Below are positions 1-8,360 of a stretch of 64,000 nt of DNA, one piece after another. A program made the position numbers and the translations under genes. Below the pieces are notes generated by a model. The model saw only the letters and a list, made by a program, of their open reading frames with translations. It did not search any database and was not told where the DNA came from. This DNA comes from a virus. The DNA lies in IMG/VR virus record IMGVR_UViG_3300024352_000023, positions 1 to 64,000 of that record, one strand, 5' to 3'. How positions within the stretch are numbered: position 1 is the stretch's first letter; each line of letters begins with the position of its first letter.

Positions 1-2
1 TC

Positions 3-155
3 GGTGGTCCGAACGCCCAGGTGCTCATCAACAACAACGACGACTTCAGCCGTTTCATCATCCTGATCTGGCAACTGTACGCCGGCTTCGAAATCCTGAA
101 CAAGGACTTCGTGACCACCGCGTTCAGCTTCGTGTCTGATGACGGTACTGTCTGA
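3..155 (+). CDS. C-terminal end of a truncated protein, probably virion structural
   Basis: The reading frame is open from the window edge to TGA at 153-155, giving the last 50 residues of a protein whose start lies outside. The segment has NNNDDFSRF and aromatic/hydrophobic strand-like stretches (FIILIWQLYAGF). No family is recognised. It lies 36 bases before the next same-strand virion-like gene, so a structural role is inferred from position only. Confidence 0.6.
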   Translation, partial: GGPNAQVLINNNDDFSRFIILIWQLYAGFEILNKDFVTTAFSFVSDDGTV

Positions 156-191
156 TAATTAACAAATAAAACACAACATAGGAAAAGATAA

Positions 192-992
192 ATGACCTAT
201 TTGTCCGCTAAAAAGATCTTCCCAGGTAACTGGGCAGAGCCTCTGAACGGTTGGTACAAGAACATTGATACCAACGATGACGGTACCAATAATGCCTCCA
301 AGGGCGGCCCCACTTCTGTGCTGGCCGTCCCCGGCTACCGTTACTTCCAGCAGCGCGGTTACGTTGCTGTTGCCACCGCTTCTGGCGCTGGTGCAGCCGC
401 TACCGGCAATGTGATCGTTCCTTCGCCTTACCGCCAGGACGACACCCGCCCCGACATCACCGGCATGGTGATCTCTGGTAGCGCAACCCTGCCTGCTTAT
501 GTGTATCGCGCCACCATTTCCGTGGCTTCTGGCTGGGGTGACGGCCGCGTTGCTTCCGGTATCTACGCTGCTACCGGCAACGTGATCACCTTCTGCCGCG
601 ATTCCAGCGGTCCTGTGTCTGCTTCCGGCGACGCTGAGGGTGTGGCCCAGGCAAACCTGACCTCCACCACCTCTGGTTCTCAGGCTGGCGAAATCTTCTT
701 CGCTGGTGGTTCGGCTGCTTACAGCACCAACCCCTTCCTGACTGCAACCGGCGCTGCTGGCGTGACCGCTACCAACGTCTACAAGAGCATCACTGGCTCC
801 ACCACCCTGAAAGTGTTCGCCCGTGGTACCACCACCGGCACCAGCACTTCTGGCGGTTGGTACATCTCTAGCGCCGATGCCAACGCTGGCCGCAGCGGCT
901 ACTTCGTTGTGGAAGTCTGCTACGTGCAACCTGACGAAGCTCCTGGCTACGAAGACATCGACGGTTACCTTCTCGGCCGCACTGTTAGCTGA
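192..992 (+). CDS. Putative virion structural protein (266 aa)
   Basis: The ATG follows an A-rich stretch with GGAAAAG at 181-187. The product is rich in Gly, Ala, Thr, Ser and Val, with many short beta-type segments (e.g. ATGNVIVPSP and ATGNVITFC, an internal near-repeat), as in capsid-decoration or tail proteins. It has no signal peptide or membrane helix. It heads a run of same-strand genes for virion and wall-degrading proteins. GC-rich synonymous codons suggest high expression. The exact role is unknown. Confidence 0.6.
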   Translation: MTYLSAKKIFPGNWAEPLNGWYKNIDTNDDGTNNASKGGPTSVLAVPGYRYFQQRGYVAVATASGAGAAATGNVIVPSPYRQDDTRPDITGMVISGSATLPAYVYRATISVASGWGDGRVASGIYAATGNVITFCRDSSGPVSASGDAEGVAQANLTSTTSGSQAGEIFFAGGSAAYSTNPFLTATGAAGVTATNVYKSITGSTTLKVFARGTTTGTSTSGGWYISSADANAGRSGYFVVEVCYVQPDEAPGYEDIDGYLLGRTVS

Positions 993-1004
993 TTGAGTTA
1001 AACT

Positions 1005-1027
1005 AGGACCAGTGTAATACTGGTCCT
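1005..1027 (+). promoter_or_regulatory. Perfect 9-bp hairpin abutting the start codon of the HhH gene
   Basis: AGGACCAGT (1005-1013) and ACTGGTCCT (1019-1027) are perfect complements around the loop GTAAT. The 3' arm ends one base before the ATG at 1028. There is no T-tract, so it is not a normal terminator. The only purine-rich ribosome-binding candidate (TAGGA) lies inside the 5' arm. A translational control hairpin is inferred. Confidence 0.6.
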
Positions 1028-1456
1028 ATGACAACCCTTCCGGCAATGCTTTATCAGCATAAAAAAACAGGTGCCCGAGTCAAGGTTGTAAGCGAATGGG
1101 ATAACGGCGATTGGTTTATGGTCGAAGACCAAGACGGTCGCCTTTTCACCGTTTACAAGAATGAAGTTGAACCTGATGAAGCTGCTACCAAGAAGGTGAA
1201 AACCCTTCAGGTAAAAGATAAGGCGGCGCAGGAAGAACCTCGTACTTTTCCCCCAGATCACCGTTTAAACATCAATGGCGCTACCGCCCAAATGATCGCT
1301 GATCATATTAAGGGTATCGGATTGAAAACAGCCCGAGAGATTAAAGATCTTCAGATGTCCTTATCGGGTGAAAGGTTCAACAATCTCGAACAGTTAAGGC
1401 AGATTAAACGTGTTGATTGGGATGCCGTACTGGCAGCTGATTTAATCAGGGTCTAA
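1028..1456 (+). CDS. Helix-hairpin-helix (ComEA-like) protein
   Basis: The 142-residue protein has a basic N-terminal half (about residues 7-50, SH3-like beta segments such as RVKVVSEWDNGDWFMV). Its C-terminal half (about 78-140) reads as a helix-hairpin-helix DNA-binding unit: a LNINGAT entry, GIGLKTAREI, then a second NLEQL repeat. ComEA-type domains bind double-stranded DNA non-specifically. A function in packaged or incoming DNA is inferred from the virion-gene context. A start at Met7 is possible. A terminator follows. Confidence 0.55.
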   Translation: MTTLPAMLYQHKKTGARVKVVSEWDNGDWFMVEDQDGRLFTVYKNEVEPDEAATKKVKTLQVKDKAAQEEPRTFPPDHRLNINGATAQMIADHIKGIGLKTAREIKDLQMSLSGERFNNLEQLRQIKRVDWDAVLAADLIRV

Positions 1457-1475
1457 TACTCATCTCCTTCTAATG

Positions 1476-1500
1476 ACCCTTGGGAAACCAGGGGTTTTTT
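1476..1500 (+). terminator. Intrinsic terminator with GAAA tetraloop
   Basis: ACCCTTGG and CCAGGGGT pair (one G-U) around a GAAA loop and run into six T residues at 1495-1500. It ends the transcript of the HhH gene, 26 bases before the next ATG. Confidence 0.85.
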
Positions 1501-1526
1501 AGTCTTAAAATTAAAAATAAAAAGAT

Positions 1527-2234
1527 ATGGCTGGCCCTTCCCTTTACTTAGGACGCATTGGTTCCACTGGAACATCAACGGCACCTCATGCGCATTGGGA
1601 GGTCATGAAAGACGGGAAACGCTTCCCGTTATCTCAGGCACGCTCTGATATTGGTCAATATTTACAATTTCGTTTACCAAACCAAGAGTCTTGGCAATCG
1701 CTGTATTCAAAACAAGGTAATGACTTTGTTCTGAATCCAGCTGCTACTTTAACTAGCCCCATGGGGATGCGCAAACATCCAGTTCATGGTGACATGCGTG
1801 AACACATGGGAGAAGATTATGGTGGCTTTCCAGAAGGTACGCAGCTTCGTTTTCTTGGGCAAGGTTCAGTTGCTACTCATGCCAACCGAGGTGGTGCTGG
1901 TAATGTTTCTAGCCTGCGTACAGGGCCTTATGAACTGCAGACCTTCCACCTGAGTGAATTACCTGGAGCATCCACAACACGGGGTAAAGTTCAGCAAGAT
2001 CAAACTGGAACAACTGCAACAACTGCAGAGGGAGAGGAAGAAGTTACCGGTGACGCTTTTGATGATTTACTAAATTCTTATATTGAGAATCAGTTAATGC
2101 AACAGTTGATTCAACAATCAACAGCAAAGGCGCAATCGCCGTTTGAGAAGTTCTCTCAGCTGTTAACAATGTTCCCAACAGGGGCAATGGCCAATCCTCT
2201 GACGGATCCAAAACAACAGCAGAAGGCCGGTTAA
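1527..2234 (+). CDS. Circularly permuted M23-type peptidoglycan endopeptidase
   Basis: The 235-residue protein holds all M23 (LytM) signature blocks but in swapped order. The normally C-terminal block comes first (residues 11-25: IGSTGTSTAPHAHWE, with the HxH zinc/catalytic pair H21/H23). The normally N-terminal blocks follow: SPMGMRKHP (77-85), HMGEDYG (93-99, ligands H93 and D97), then FHLS (140-143). A Gln-rich C-terminal tail follows. M23 enzymes are zinc endopeptidases that cut peptide crosslinks. A virion-associated DNA-injection lysin is likely. A terminator just upstream excludes a missing 5' extension. Confidence 0.7.
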   Translation: MAGPSLYLGRIGSTGTSTAPHAHWEVMKDGKRFPLSQARSDIGQYLQFRLPNQESWQSLYSKQGNDFVLNPAATLTSPMGMRKHPVHGDMREHMGEDYGGFPEGTQLRFLGQGSVATHANRGGAGNVSSLRTGPYELQTFHLSELPGASTTRGKVQQDQTGTTATTAEGEEEVTGDAFDDLLNSYIENQLMQQLIQQSTAKAQSPFEKFSQLLTMFPTGAMANPLTDPKQQQKAG

Positions 2235-2245
2235 TTCAGGTCCTT

Positions 2246-2251
2246 TATAAT
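2246..2251 (+). promoter_or_regulatory. Perfect TATAAT -10 box
   Basis: TATAAT lies 22 bases before the GTG at 2274. No TTGACA box sits at the normal distance. The same arrangement recurs at other genes in the window. Confidence 0.4.
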
Positions 2252-2273
2252 TAAAAACATACGGAAATAAGCG

Positions 2274-2735
2274 GTGCAGTTATCCGACTTTGACAAAAGT
2301 AGGGTCCGGTATCACCTGGGCTACTTCACGGTTTCCGTGCCAGCGGGCGACTATGCCCGTCTGGAAGAAGCAATGAATACGATCCCTGACTCGTACTTCT
2401 ACGACAAGATCGCTATTCAGATTGGTCGTTGTGATACGGCCGAAAAGAAAACCGAAGTAGCAACTTCACCTTCCACCAGGTTAGAGAGCATTGCTGGCGA
2501 CGTTGACCGTACGATCCGGTCGAGTAACGCCAAAGAAGCCCTCAAGGTTTGGGACGAGATTTATCTCTACGAAACCAACCGTTTAGCCGGCATCCTTTAC
2601 GTTCCTAACTACAAGGATCCGTTCCAAGCCAGGTACCGTTACGAACGCTCTGGCGCTGAATTCATCCAGGCACTCCCTGGTCCCGCCGACACAGCTGTTG
2701 GTTCTCGTCTTTATTTACATGAGGTTTGGAGGTAA
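2274..2735 (+). CDS. Conserved-looking hypothetical phage protein (153 aa)
   Basis: It starts with GTG; no in-frame ATG lies near. The protein is soluble, mixed alpha/beta, with many Tyr and Arg residues and a central variable, charged segment. I recognise no family. It sits between the M23-like and the hydrophobic virion gene. Its stop overlaps the ribosome-binding site GGAGG of the next gene, so the two are probably translated together. Confidence 0.6.
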   Translation: MQLSDFDKSRVRYHLGYFTVSVPAGDYARLEEAMNTIPDSYFYDKIAIQIGRCDTAEKKTEVATSPSTRLESIAGDVDRTIRSSNAKEALKVWDEIYLYETNRLAGILYVPNYKDPFQARYRYERSGAEFIQALPGPADTAVGSRLYLHEVWR

Positions 2736-2737
2736 TT

Positions 2738-3751
2738 ATGCTTCAATTCGTTGGCCCAGCCTTACAAGGCGCTAGTCTCATTGGACGTGTTGGCGTTCCG
2801 CTTCTCCAGCAGGCAGGACTTGCAGCTGGCATGACTGCTATTGGTGCCGGAATTAATGCTTTAACGAATAAACCACAAGCTAAACCTCAGCTCACGGGTA
2901 GGCAAAAATTAGGACAAGCCTGGGGCACTATTCCCGACAGCCTTAATTATCCACAGGGCGGTGGTTTTGGTTACGCAAGGGGAAATAATAAGCGAGCTAC
3001 TCAGCCAAGTTATCAAGATGCACAAGGCAATACTTACGATGCCGTAAGTGGCCGTCTTCTTTACGCTGCTAAACCACGTAGAGGCTCTAGTCCTGTTGGA
3101 ACTAGCGGAGGCTCTCTTGGAGGTGGATCTCCTGCGGCAGAGCGTGAGTTCCAGGCTGAAGTGTCTCGTATTGCTCAGTTGACTGCGCAAGATCCTGAGC
3201 TTCAGCGTTATGAGCGTGCTGCAGCGCTGGCTCGTAAGCCTGGTGCAACTGAACAAGATGTTCAGACTGCAGAAGATATTGGTATGGCAATGTGGGCAAA
3301 GGCCAATCCAAAGCTTGCGGCAAAGGTCAAGCCTGGTCAGTCCGGTTATGAAGTCATTCAAAATGAATTGAATGCCGGTCAGATGGGTCCTGTGACAAAC
3401 TTCCCGTTTGACACGACTCGCCCCCTCAGCCCGACTCCCATTCCTCCTGAGCAGCGTGCAGTGACGTACGAAGGTGTGCGTCCTGTGAGTCTGGAAGGTG
3501 TGACCCCGATCGTTGGCGGTGGTTTCCCAACGGAACAAGCTGCTATGTTTGAGCGATTCCAACAAGCCATCGCTCCAAACAAGCCAACTTTCCAGGGCTC
3601 ACCTCTTGGTACAGCTACACCTTTAGTCGGTAATCTTTCTTACACCGGATCGATTACACCTATTGGTACCGCTGTGGAAGGCGGCGACTTCCGTTCCGAT
3701 AAGGCACGCAAGTTAGCTGAGATGTTTAAGAACGCTCAGTTCTCTAGCTGA
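2738..3751 (+). CDS. Virion-associated protein with hydrophobic N-terminus
   Basis: A strong Shine-Dalgarno (GGAGG at 2728-2732) fixes the ATG at 2738. The 337-residue protein begins with an Ala/Gly-rich hydrophobic stretch (about residues 3-40) that could be a membrane segment or hydrophobic coat helix. A Pro/Gly-rich disordered middle and an Ala/Glu/Arg helical part (about 110-190) follow, and the C-terminus is beta-rich. Such a layout is common in phage internal or ejection proteins, but this is inference; no family is recognised. Confidence 0.55.
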   Translation: MLQFVGPALQGASLIGRVGVPLLQQAGLAAGMTAIGAGINALTNKPQAKPQLTGRQKLGQAWGTIPDSLNYPQGGGFGYARGNNKRATQPSYQDAQGNTYDAVSGRLLYAAKPRRGSSPVGTSGGSLGGGSPAAEREFQAEVSRIAQLTAQDPELQRYERAAALARKPGATEQDVQTAEDIGMAMWAKANPKLAAKVKPGQSGYEVIQNELNAGQMGPVTNFPFDTTRPLSPTPIPPEQRAVTYEGVRPVSLEGVTPIVGGGFPTEQAAMFERFQQAIAPNKPTFQGSPLGTATPLVGNLSYTGSITPIGTAVEGGDFRSDKARKLAEMFKNAQFSS

Positions 3752-3840
3752 TCACATCCTTGGCATTGCTTTGCATGTAAGTCCAACCAACTGGACACGA
3801 ATCTTTGATTCACGGGGGCCAGTGTTGTTGCTTTAAAACC

Positions 3841-3957
3841 ATGATTCTTTGCCCTAATTTTGTCAAACGCCTGGCCACTAAACTCAGCGTTGTTGTTGCA
3901 CTGCAAGCTGTCTTTACTCCTGGTCTCCGCGCAGAGTCAAATTGGGTAGGAGAATAA
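3841..3957 (+). CDS. Small protein with signal- or anchor-like N-terminus (38 aa)
   Basis: The short frame encodes basic residues (VKR, TK) followed by a hydrophobic run (LSVVVALQAVF) and an Ala-Glu site, like a signal peptide or membrane anchor. It fills most of an otherwise empty 219-base gap and ends 13 bases before the SleB-like hydrolase gene, so an accessory role in wall degradation or lysis is possible. There is no clear ribosome-binding site, so this is tentative. Confidence 0.4.
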   Translation: MILCPNFVKRLATKLSVVVALQAVFTPGLRAESNWVGE

Positions 3958-3970
3958 CGAGACAGAAGTC

Positions 3971-4654
3971 ATGGCACCAAGGACCGTACAACAACTCTTT
4001 AATCTCAAACCGGAAGAGCTTAATGCCCTTACGGTTCTTTCGGGTCTGGAAGGTTTCCGGGGCGAAGGAGGACGTGATGTTGCTGCTGTTGCAGCCAACG
4101 TTTTGGCACGTCGATTAAAAGGTAATTGGGGCGGTGTTGACATTCGTAACATCGCAAAAGCACCTGGTCAATACGAAGCTGTTTTCAATTACTCAATGGA
4201 ACAGCTTGCAGACCCAGCGTTTGCAGCTCGTGTATTAGGTGGAGAAGCGGAATTCAAACGCCTCCGCGATATTGTCAACAATCCCAACGTTGTTGGTGAA
4301 GAGTTCAAAAAAGCAAAAGGTGCTCAATCGTTCCGTGGCGTTGCCGCTTACGGAAACAGGAAACCTACTGATTACACACCGGTTCCAGGTAGAAGCAACT
4401 TCTACTTCAATCCCCTGGATCCAACCACATATCAAAAAGGTGTCAACATCTTTGGTGCGACCAACGTCGCTGCCCAACCTCCTGTACAACAAGCAAAGCC
4501 AAAACCCAAGGCTCAAGACCTTGCGGGTCAAAATCCAGCGTTGTTGTCAATGGCACAGCAGTTGTTTGCACCTTTAGTTGCACCTTCCCCTTCCAGTGGT
4601 CCGTTTGATGCTTTCACCAAAGCATTAACTCGCTTTGCCACTTTGGGACAATAA
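3971..4654 (+). CDS. SleB/Hydrolase_2-like cell-wall hydrolase
   Basis: The N-terminal ~100 residues resemble the SleB lytic transglycosylase fold: GFRGEGGRDVAAVAANVL carries the acidic catalytic position (Glu of RGEG), followed by NIAKAPGQYEAV, matching the family's Gln-Phe/Tyr motif. A Pro-rich C-terminal tail (residues ~170-227) resembles virion attachment linkers. SleB-type enzymes cleave muramyl glycan strands. With the M23-like gene nearby, this suggests a two-enzyme virion lysin set. The 3' end overlaps the antisense HNH gene by 30 bases. Confidence 0.65.
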   Translation: MAPRTVQQLFNLKPEELNALTVLSGLEGFRGEGGRDVAAVAANVLARRLKGNWGGVDIRNIAKAPGQYEAVFNYSMEQLADPAFAARVLGGEAEFKRLRDIVNNPNVVGEEFKKAKGAQSFRGVAAYGNRKPTDYTPVPGRSNFYFNPLDPTTYQKGVNIFGATNVAAQPPVQQAKPKPKAQDLAGQNPALLSMAQQLFAPLVAPSPSSGPFDAFTKALTRFATLGQ

Positions 4655-5251
4655 ACCAATTTGTTTTGGTTTTATTTGTTTGCAGCCCTTGGAATCATGC
4701 CTTTCTTTTGAAAAGGCTTTTTCCAAGGGCCAGTCATTGTTTAATCTTTTTTGCATAGACTGCGGACTAATGCCTACTTCTTTTGCCCAATCTGCAATAC
4801 ACATTGTTTTTCCTTCGAACGTGTAAAGCCTGGTAGCACGTTTGCCACCTCTATTGCGTGTTTGCTCCTTGTGTGTCGCCCATCGACAGTTTTCTTTGCA
4901 GTAATTTTTATTGTTATCTATTCTTTCTAGCTCCATTTTGGGATCCAATTTTTTACCCATATCTTCAAGGAATAAACTGAAATTTTCCCAACGAGAATCG
5001 TAACTAATGCCACGACCTCCGTAACGGTCATAAGCGTTGTGGTTTTTATTATTGCAACGATTTTTCATTGCATTCCATGAGCTATATTCTGGCGTTCTAT
5101 CTCGATTTCCACCGTGTTTAAATGAGGCACAGTTTTTGGAACAAAAAGTATAACCACGTTTTTTTAAGCGTTTTCGATGCCATGCTGCAGTATTTCCCTT
5201 TCGTTCATAGAACTCGCCACAACAAGAACACTGAAAAGTTGTTTGTGCCAT
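4625..5251 (-). CDS. HNH homing-type endonuclease (208 aa)
   Basis: An N-terminal zinc ribbon (CSCC near residue 9, C..NC near 37-41) precedes the nuclease core, with ELERIDNN and NCRWATHKEQTRNR motifs as in phage HNH proteins. A basic, helix-turn-helix-like C-terminal region (ADWAKEVGISPQSMQKRL) probably binds DNA. It is antisense in a run of plus-strand virion genes and overlaps the 3' end of the SleB-like gene, as expected for a free-standing homing gene inserted between late genes. Confidence 0.8.
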   Translation of the reverse strand: MAQTTFQCSCCGEFYERKGNTAAWHRKRLKKRGYTFCSKNCASFKHGGNRDRTPEYSSWNAMKNRCNNKNHNAYDRYGGRGISYDSRWENFSLFLEDMGKKLDPKMELERIDNNKNYCKENCRWATHKEQTRNRGGKRATRLYTFEGKTMCIADWAKEVGISPQSMQKRLNNDWPLEKAFSKERHDSKGCKQIKPKQIGLLSQSGKAS

Positions 5252-5300
5252 TAGAATAAGGGAAGTTTTCGGAGGCCCCTGTCAATATAGCAGAGACAGG

Positions 5301-6086
5301 GTGTTTAGTCCAATATCTAGTACTGCCACTAACAAGCAGCCACTGCTCGTTGATCGTCCGTTATTTGATTCGGTTCGAGTAACGACCCAGACTGTTGGTA
5401 CGCCGTCTACTTTGTTTGTGCAAGGTGGTCAAGCTCCGTCCATTTTGGTGGACATGGATGCTGCCCTGGAGCTTGATAACAACAATGGTGGTGTGATTGA
5501 TTCCATCACCATTGTCCGTAACGACTATTACCGTGATGCGGACTATGTTGTATCTAGCGGCACTTCTGGGACTGTTATTTCTATTACTAGCGGTCAAGTC
5601 GTATTAGTTTATGACACGGGTGTTGTAACCACTCCTGCTGCTAGTGGATTTGGTTATTACACTTACACTGGTACCACTACTCTGACCGGTGTTAACACCA
5701 AGCTTCTGTACTCTGGTGGTACGTCGAGTGGTTTTGCATACAACGGTGTGAACTATGGCTACCAGCCAGAAGTCACCTTTGTGTTCTACCAGACCCGTGG
5801 TACCACCACTCCGATTCCGGCATCGGGTGATTACAAGGTACTCTTTGCTAAGCAAGTCCCAGCCAATACCCAGCGTGTCGACTGTTCGGACGTGATGCCT
5901 GAGATGGCCGCTCCGATTGTTTCCGCTGGTAACACCACAGGTCTTGGTAACGGCGCTCCTCTACGCAACCGTGGCGTTTACCTGGAACGTGGCGACCGTA
6001 TTTACGTTGGCGTCTTTGCTGATGGTCCCAACACTTCCGGTTATATTCCAGGTGCTCATATTTACGCACAAGGCGGATTCTTCTGA
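5301..6086 (+). CDS. Beta-rich virion structural protein
   Basis: The 261-residue protein begins with GTG directly after the HNH insertion. It is rich in Gly, Thr, Val and Tyr, with sheet-forming segments (SGTVISITSGQVVLVYD) and almost no Lys, typical of capsid-decoration or tail proteins. It ends two bases before the next GTG, so the two virion genes are tightly coupled. No family is recognised. The -10-like TAGAAT at about 5253 is a possible promoter. Confidence 0.6.
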   Translation: MFSPISSTATNKQPLLVDRPLFDSVRVTTQTVGTPSTLFVQGGQAPSILVDMDAALELDNNNGGVIDSITIVRNDYYRDADYVVSSGTSGTVISITSGQVVLVYDTGVVTTPAASGFGYYTYTGTTTLTGVNTKLLYSGGTSSGFAYNGVNYGYQPEVTFVFYQTRGTTTPIPASGDYKVLFAKQVPANTQRVDCSDVMPEMAAPIVSAGNTTGLGNGAPLRNRGVYLERGDRIYVGVFADGPNTSGYIPGAHIYAQGGFF

Positions 6087-6088
6087 TC

Positions 6089-7651
6089 GTGGCCAAAAAG
6101 GGTGGAAGCTCTTTTGGTAATTTCAATCGGGCTGAGGTTTTTGATCCTCGGCCCGTAAAACCAATCACGACCGAGTTTTCAAAAGGTTCGGTTCCTGATT
6201 CGATTTATGCTGTCAACCGCGAGTCGGCCTGGTCCCGCTGGCGCCGTGGTTACGAGATCGCAACAGCTTGTTTCTACGACAACTCATACGATTATCCCTT
6301 CACCTACACTGTGCCGATCCCAGCTGGTACCCCATCGACCGGCGGCAACCAACCGACAATCCCAGGTGTTTTCAAAGGATTCCCGACAAAGAATAAAGAA
6401 TTCGGCATGCACTGGGCTGGCGTACGCGTGGCTGGCAGCCTACGGTTTGATAATGTTCTTGATAGCACTGGGGTGCGTGCTTCTATTTCTTCTGTCACTG
6501 AGGACGCTAATTTCTGGTACGTCAAGCTGACAGGAACTTGGAGTGTTAGTAACCCACTTCCGCCTCCGCTTTACGTAGCGATTCCTGGTGTGCCAGGTGG
6601 ATTAAAAGCAATCAACGGTGAGATCTTGGAGGATCGCATTATTACTCCTGGTGGAACTCCGATTACTAGGGATACGATTGATCCGACAACACAAAAACGA
6701 TACGGATATGTGTCTGCTGTTTTAGCAGATACGGATCCATTTAATGGCATTCTCAAGATCCGTAAAGCCGGTTCTGTTGAAGCAACACCTGACCGTGCAC
6801 TGGTAACACCTGCGACTAGGCCGCCAAACGTCGGTCGTTTCTTCATGACGGGAACACGGTATTGCTGTTCTTGTCAGGACTTCAACCGTAGAGATTACGG
6901 TTTCATGAGTTCGTTGAACAAAGTTTCCGACTCGTTAAAAACCATGTTCCCTCGTACAAATGTGGCTTCCCTTAAGCCGGGTCGCTACGAAGTTATGACA
7001 TTGAAAGGAGTTGTTGATAACAATGCGATGACCAGTGCCACGGAAAACCGTGACATGCGAATTATTTCTCCGGCGCCGCAATATAACGTTCCACCGACTG
7101 TTACACCAACTGTCTCAACCAAACCTGGTGCAGCCAGAGACAATCCCGGTGTTTTCAGGGATTTTGGTGCGATGTATATCCGAGATACATCAGATCCCTC
7201 ATTGCCAGGCTCCAGGGCAGAGGGTATGCCTAGTTACGAGGACTACTCCGCTGCAGGGAATGTCATCACATCACTGACGGATACATGGACCCCACTGCTA
7301 GATGAGATGCGTTACTGCAAACACATCTACGCCATGAAATATGAGGAGGGCGTGTTTCCGCCGGAACCTTCCGATTTTCCAGTCGGCATTGAAAGCATGG
7401 CGGCATGGGAGCAAAAACTGGTGGCAGAAACTGAAAGCGATCAGATTGAAGCAAGGGCTGCCAATCTTCAGAGGCGTTCGTTATCCACCATGGACGTACC
7501 GCCTTACAACTGTCAGGCGCCCATGATGATGCCGATGATGCAAAAACTGTTCAACATTCCATCAACCTTTGTGAAGATGGCTGGGTTTACCATGATCGAT
7601 AAGAACGGGGGCAAGTACATTCCGGCTTCCGGTCAACGACCCGCTGTGTAG
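6089..7651 (+). CDS. Large virion structural protein (520 aa)
   Basis: A GTG start two bases after the preceding stop gives a 520-residue protein. Aromatic and Pro-rich beta segments fill the first 250 residues. A Cys pair motif (RYCCSCQDFNRRDYG, about residues 257-271) may bind metal or form disulfides. The C-terminal third is more helical with a Met-rich patch (MMMPMM). Length and position suit a tail or baseplate protein, but no family is recognised. Confidence 0.6.
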   Translation: MAKKGGSSFGNFNRAEVFDPRPVKPITTEFSKGSVPDSIYAVNRESAWSRWRRGYEIATACFYDNSYDYPFTYTVPIPAGTPSTGGNQPTIPGVFKGFPTKNKEFGMHWAGVRVAGSLRFDNVLDSTGVRASISSVTEDANFWYVKLTGTWSVSNPLPPPLYVAIPGVPGGLKAINGEILEDRIITPGGTPITRDTIDPTTQKRYGYVSAVLADTDPFNGILKIRKAGSVEATPDRALVTPATRPPNVGRFFMTGTRYCCSCQDFNRRDYGFMSSLNKVSDSLKTMFPRTNVASLKPGRYEVMTLKGVVDNNAMTSATENRDMRIISPAPQYNVPPTVTPTVSTKPGAARDNPGVFRDFGAMYIRDTSDPSLPGSRAEGMPSYEDYSAAGNVITSLTDTWTPLLDEMRYCKHIYAMKYEEGVFPPEPSDFPVGIESMAAWEQKLVAETESDQIEARAANLQRRSLSTMDVPPYNCQAPMMMPMMQKLFNIPSTFVKMAGFTMIDKNGGKYIPASGQRPAV

Positions 7652-7653
7652 CC

Positions 7654-7875
7654 ATGGCAAATTTTGGTGACGTTGTTGCTACAAACTTTATTTATTCTCA
7701 GGAGCAAATTGATAGCCGTATCTATGGGGATAGTGAAATCTCTTACAGCGGTATCCCAACGGTGTACCACGCTGGAGATGTAGTACATCTGCCCTATGAG
7801 TCGGGCGAGACTTCCACCATGGAAGCCATTGGCCTGGCTTGGGCTGCCTTTGCTAGCGGCATTGGGCCAGAGTAA
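7654..7875 (+). CDS. Small virion-associated protein (73 aa)
   Basis: The ATG is two bases after the preceding stop, so it is part of the same translational unit as the 520-residue protein. The product is acidic, Tyr/Gly/Ser-rich and ends in a short hydrophobic helix (IGLAWAAFASGI). No family is recognised. It closes this virion operon. Confidence 0.55.
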   Translation: MANFGDVVATNFIYSQEQIDSRIYGDSEISYSGIPTVYHAGDVVHLPYESGETSTMEAIGLAWAAFASGIGPE

Positions 7876-7877
7876 AC

Positions 7878-7984
7878 ATAAAGTAAACTTATGGTAATCT
7901 GCAAAAGCAGATTAAGAAAACCTTTACCCCTTGCGACCTGGATACCCCTCTGTTTAGGGTCAGGTTATCCAGTTCATCTCAGCT
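7878..7984 (+). promoter_or_regulatory. Intergenic region with two hairpins before the integrase-like gene
   Basis: AATCTGC and GCAGATT pair around AAAA (7897-7914), a strong 7-bp hairpin without a T-run. A second imperfect stem pairs TGGATA with TATCCA (about 7938-7971). One or both may stop the virion transcript or act as sites for the integrase/excisionase-like proteins encoded next; that is a guess. Confidence 0.35.
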
Positions 7985-8359
7985 ATGTCTCAATCACCGC
8001 CTGTTGACCAGCGGATTGTGGATGAGTACTTCCAGCTGGCTTCCCATCGCAAAACCAAGGATGTGGCGTGGCTTTACGGCATGGTCGCCACCTATGGCTT
8101 GAATCCTGATGAGTTGTCTGGTTTTGAGTGGGGCGCAGATAATACGATCCACATCCCCTCCAAGAAACGTAACATTCGCCCACTGCATCCCCAGTGGGTT
8201 TTGTTATTTGGTCTCAAAGAAAAGCAGCCCCGCGATCTGCAGGACTGCTGGAGCACCCTCTCGTCATCTATCTATGAGGCAATGGCGTTCCAGGATGTTC
8301 AGTTGAACATAACGGATTTAATCCTTGCCCACAGACTCCGCAAAAACCATTACCGCTAA
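7985..8359 (+). CDS. Truncated tyrosine-recombinase-like protein, catalytic Arg lost
   Basis: The 124-residue protein resembles the core of tyrosine recombinases: VATYGLNPDEL (residues 34-44) aligns with the Arg I region, and IHIPSKKRNIRPLHPQW (about 55-71) with the beta-hairpin Lys region. The Arg of the usual GLRP is Asn40. The chain ends near LAHRLRKNHYR, before any catalytic Tyr box. It therefore looks catalytically dead but might still bind DNA. An excisionase-like gene faces it one base away. Confidence 0.55.
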   Translation: MSQSPPVDQRIVDEYFQLASHRKTKDVAWLYGMVATYGLNPDELSGFEWGADNTIHIPSKKRNIRPLHPQWVLLFGLKEKQPRDLQDCWSTLSSSIYEAMAFQDVQLNITDLILAHRLRKNHYR

Positions 8360-8360
8360 C

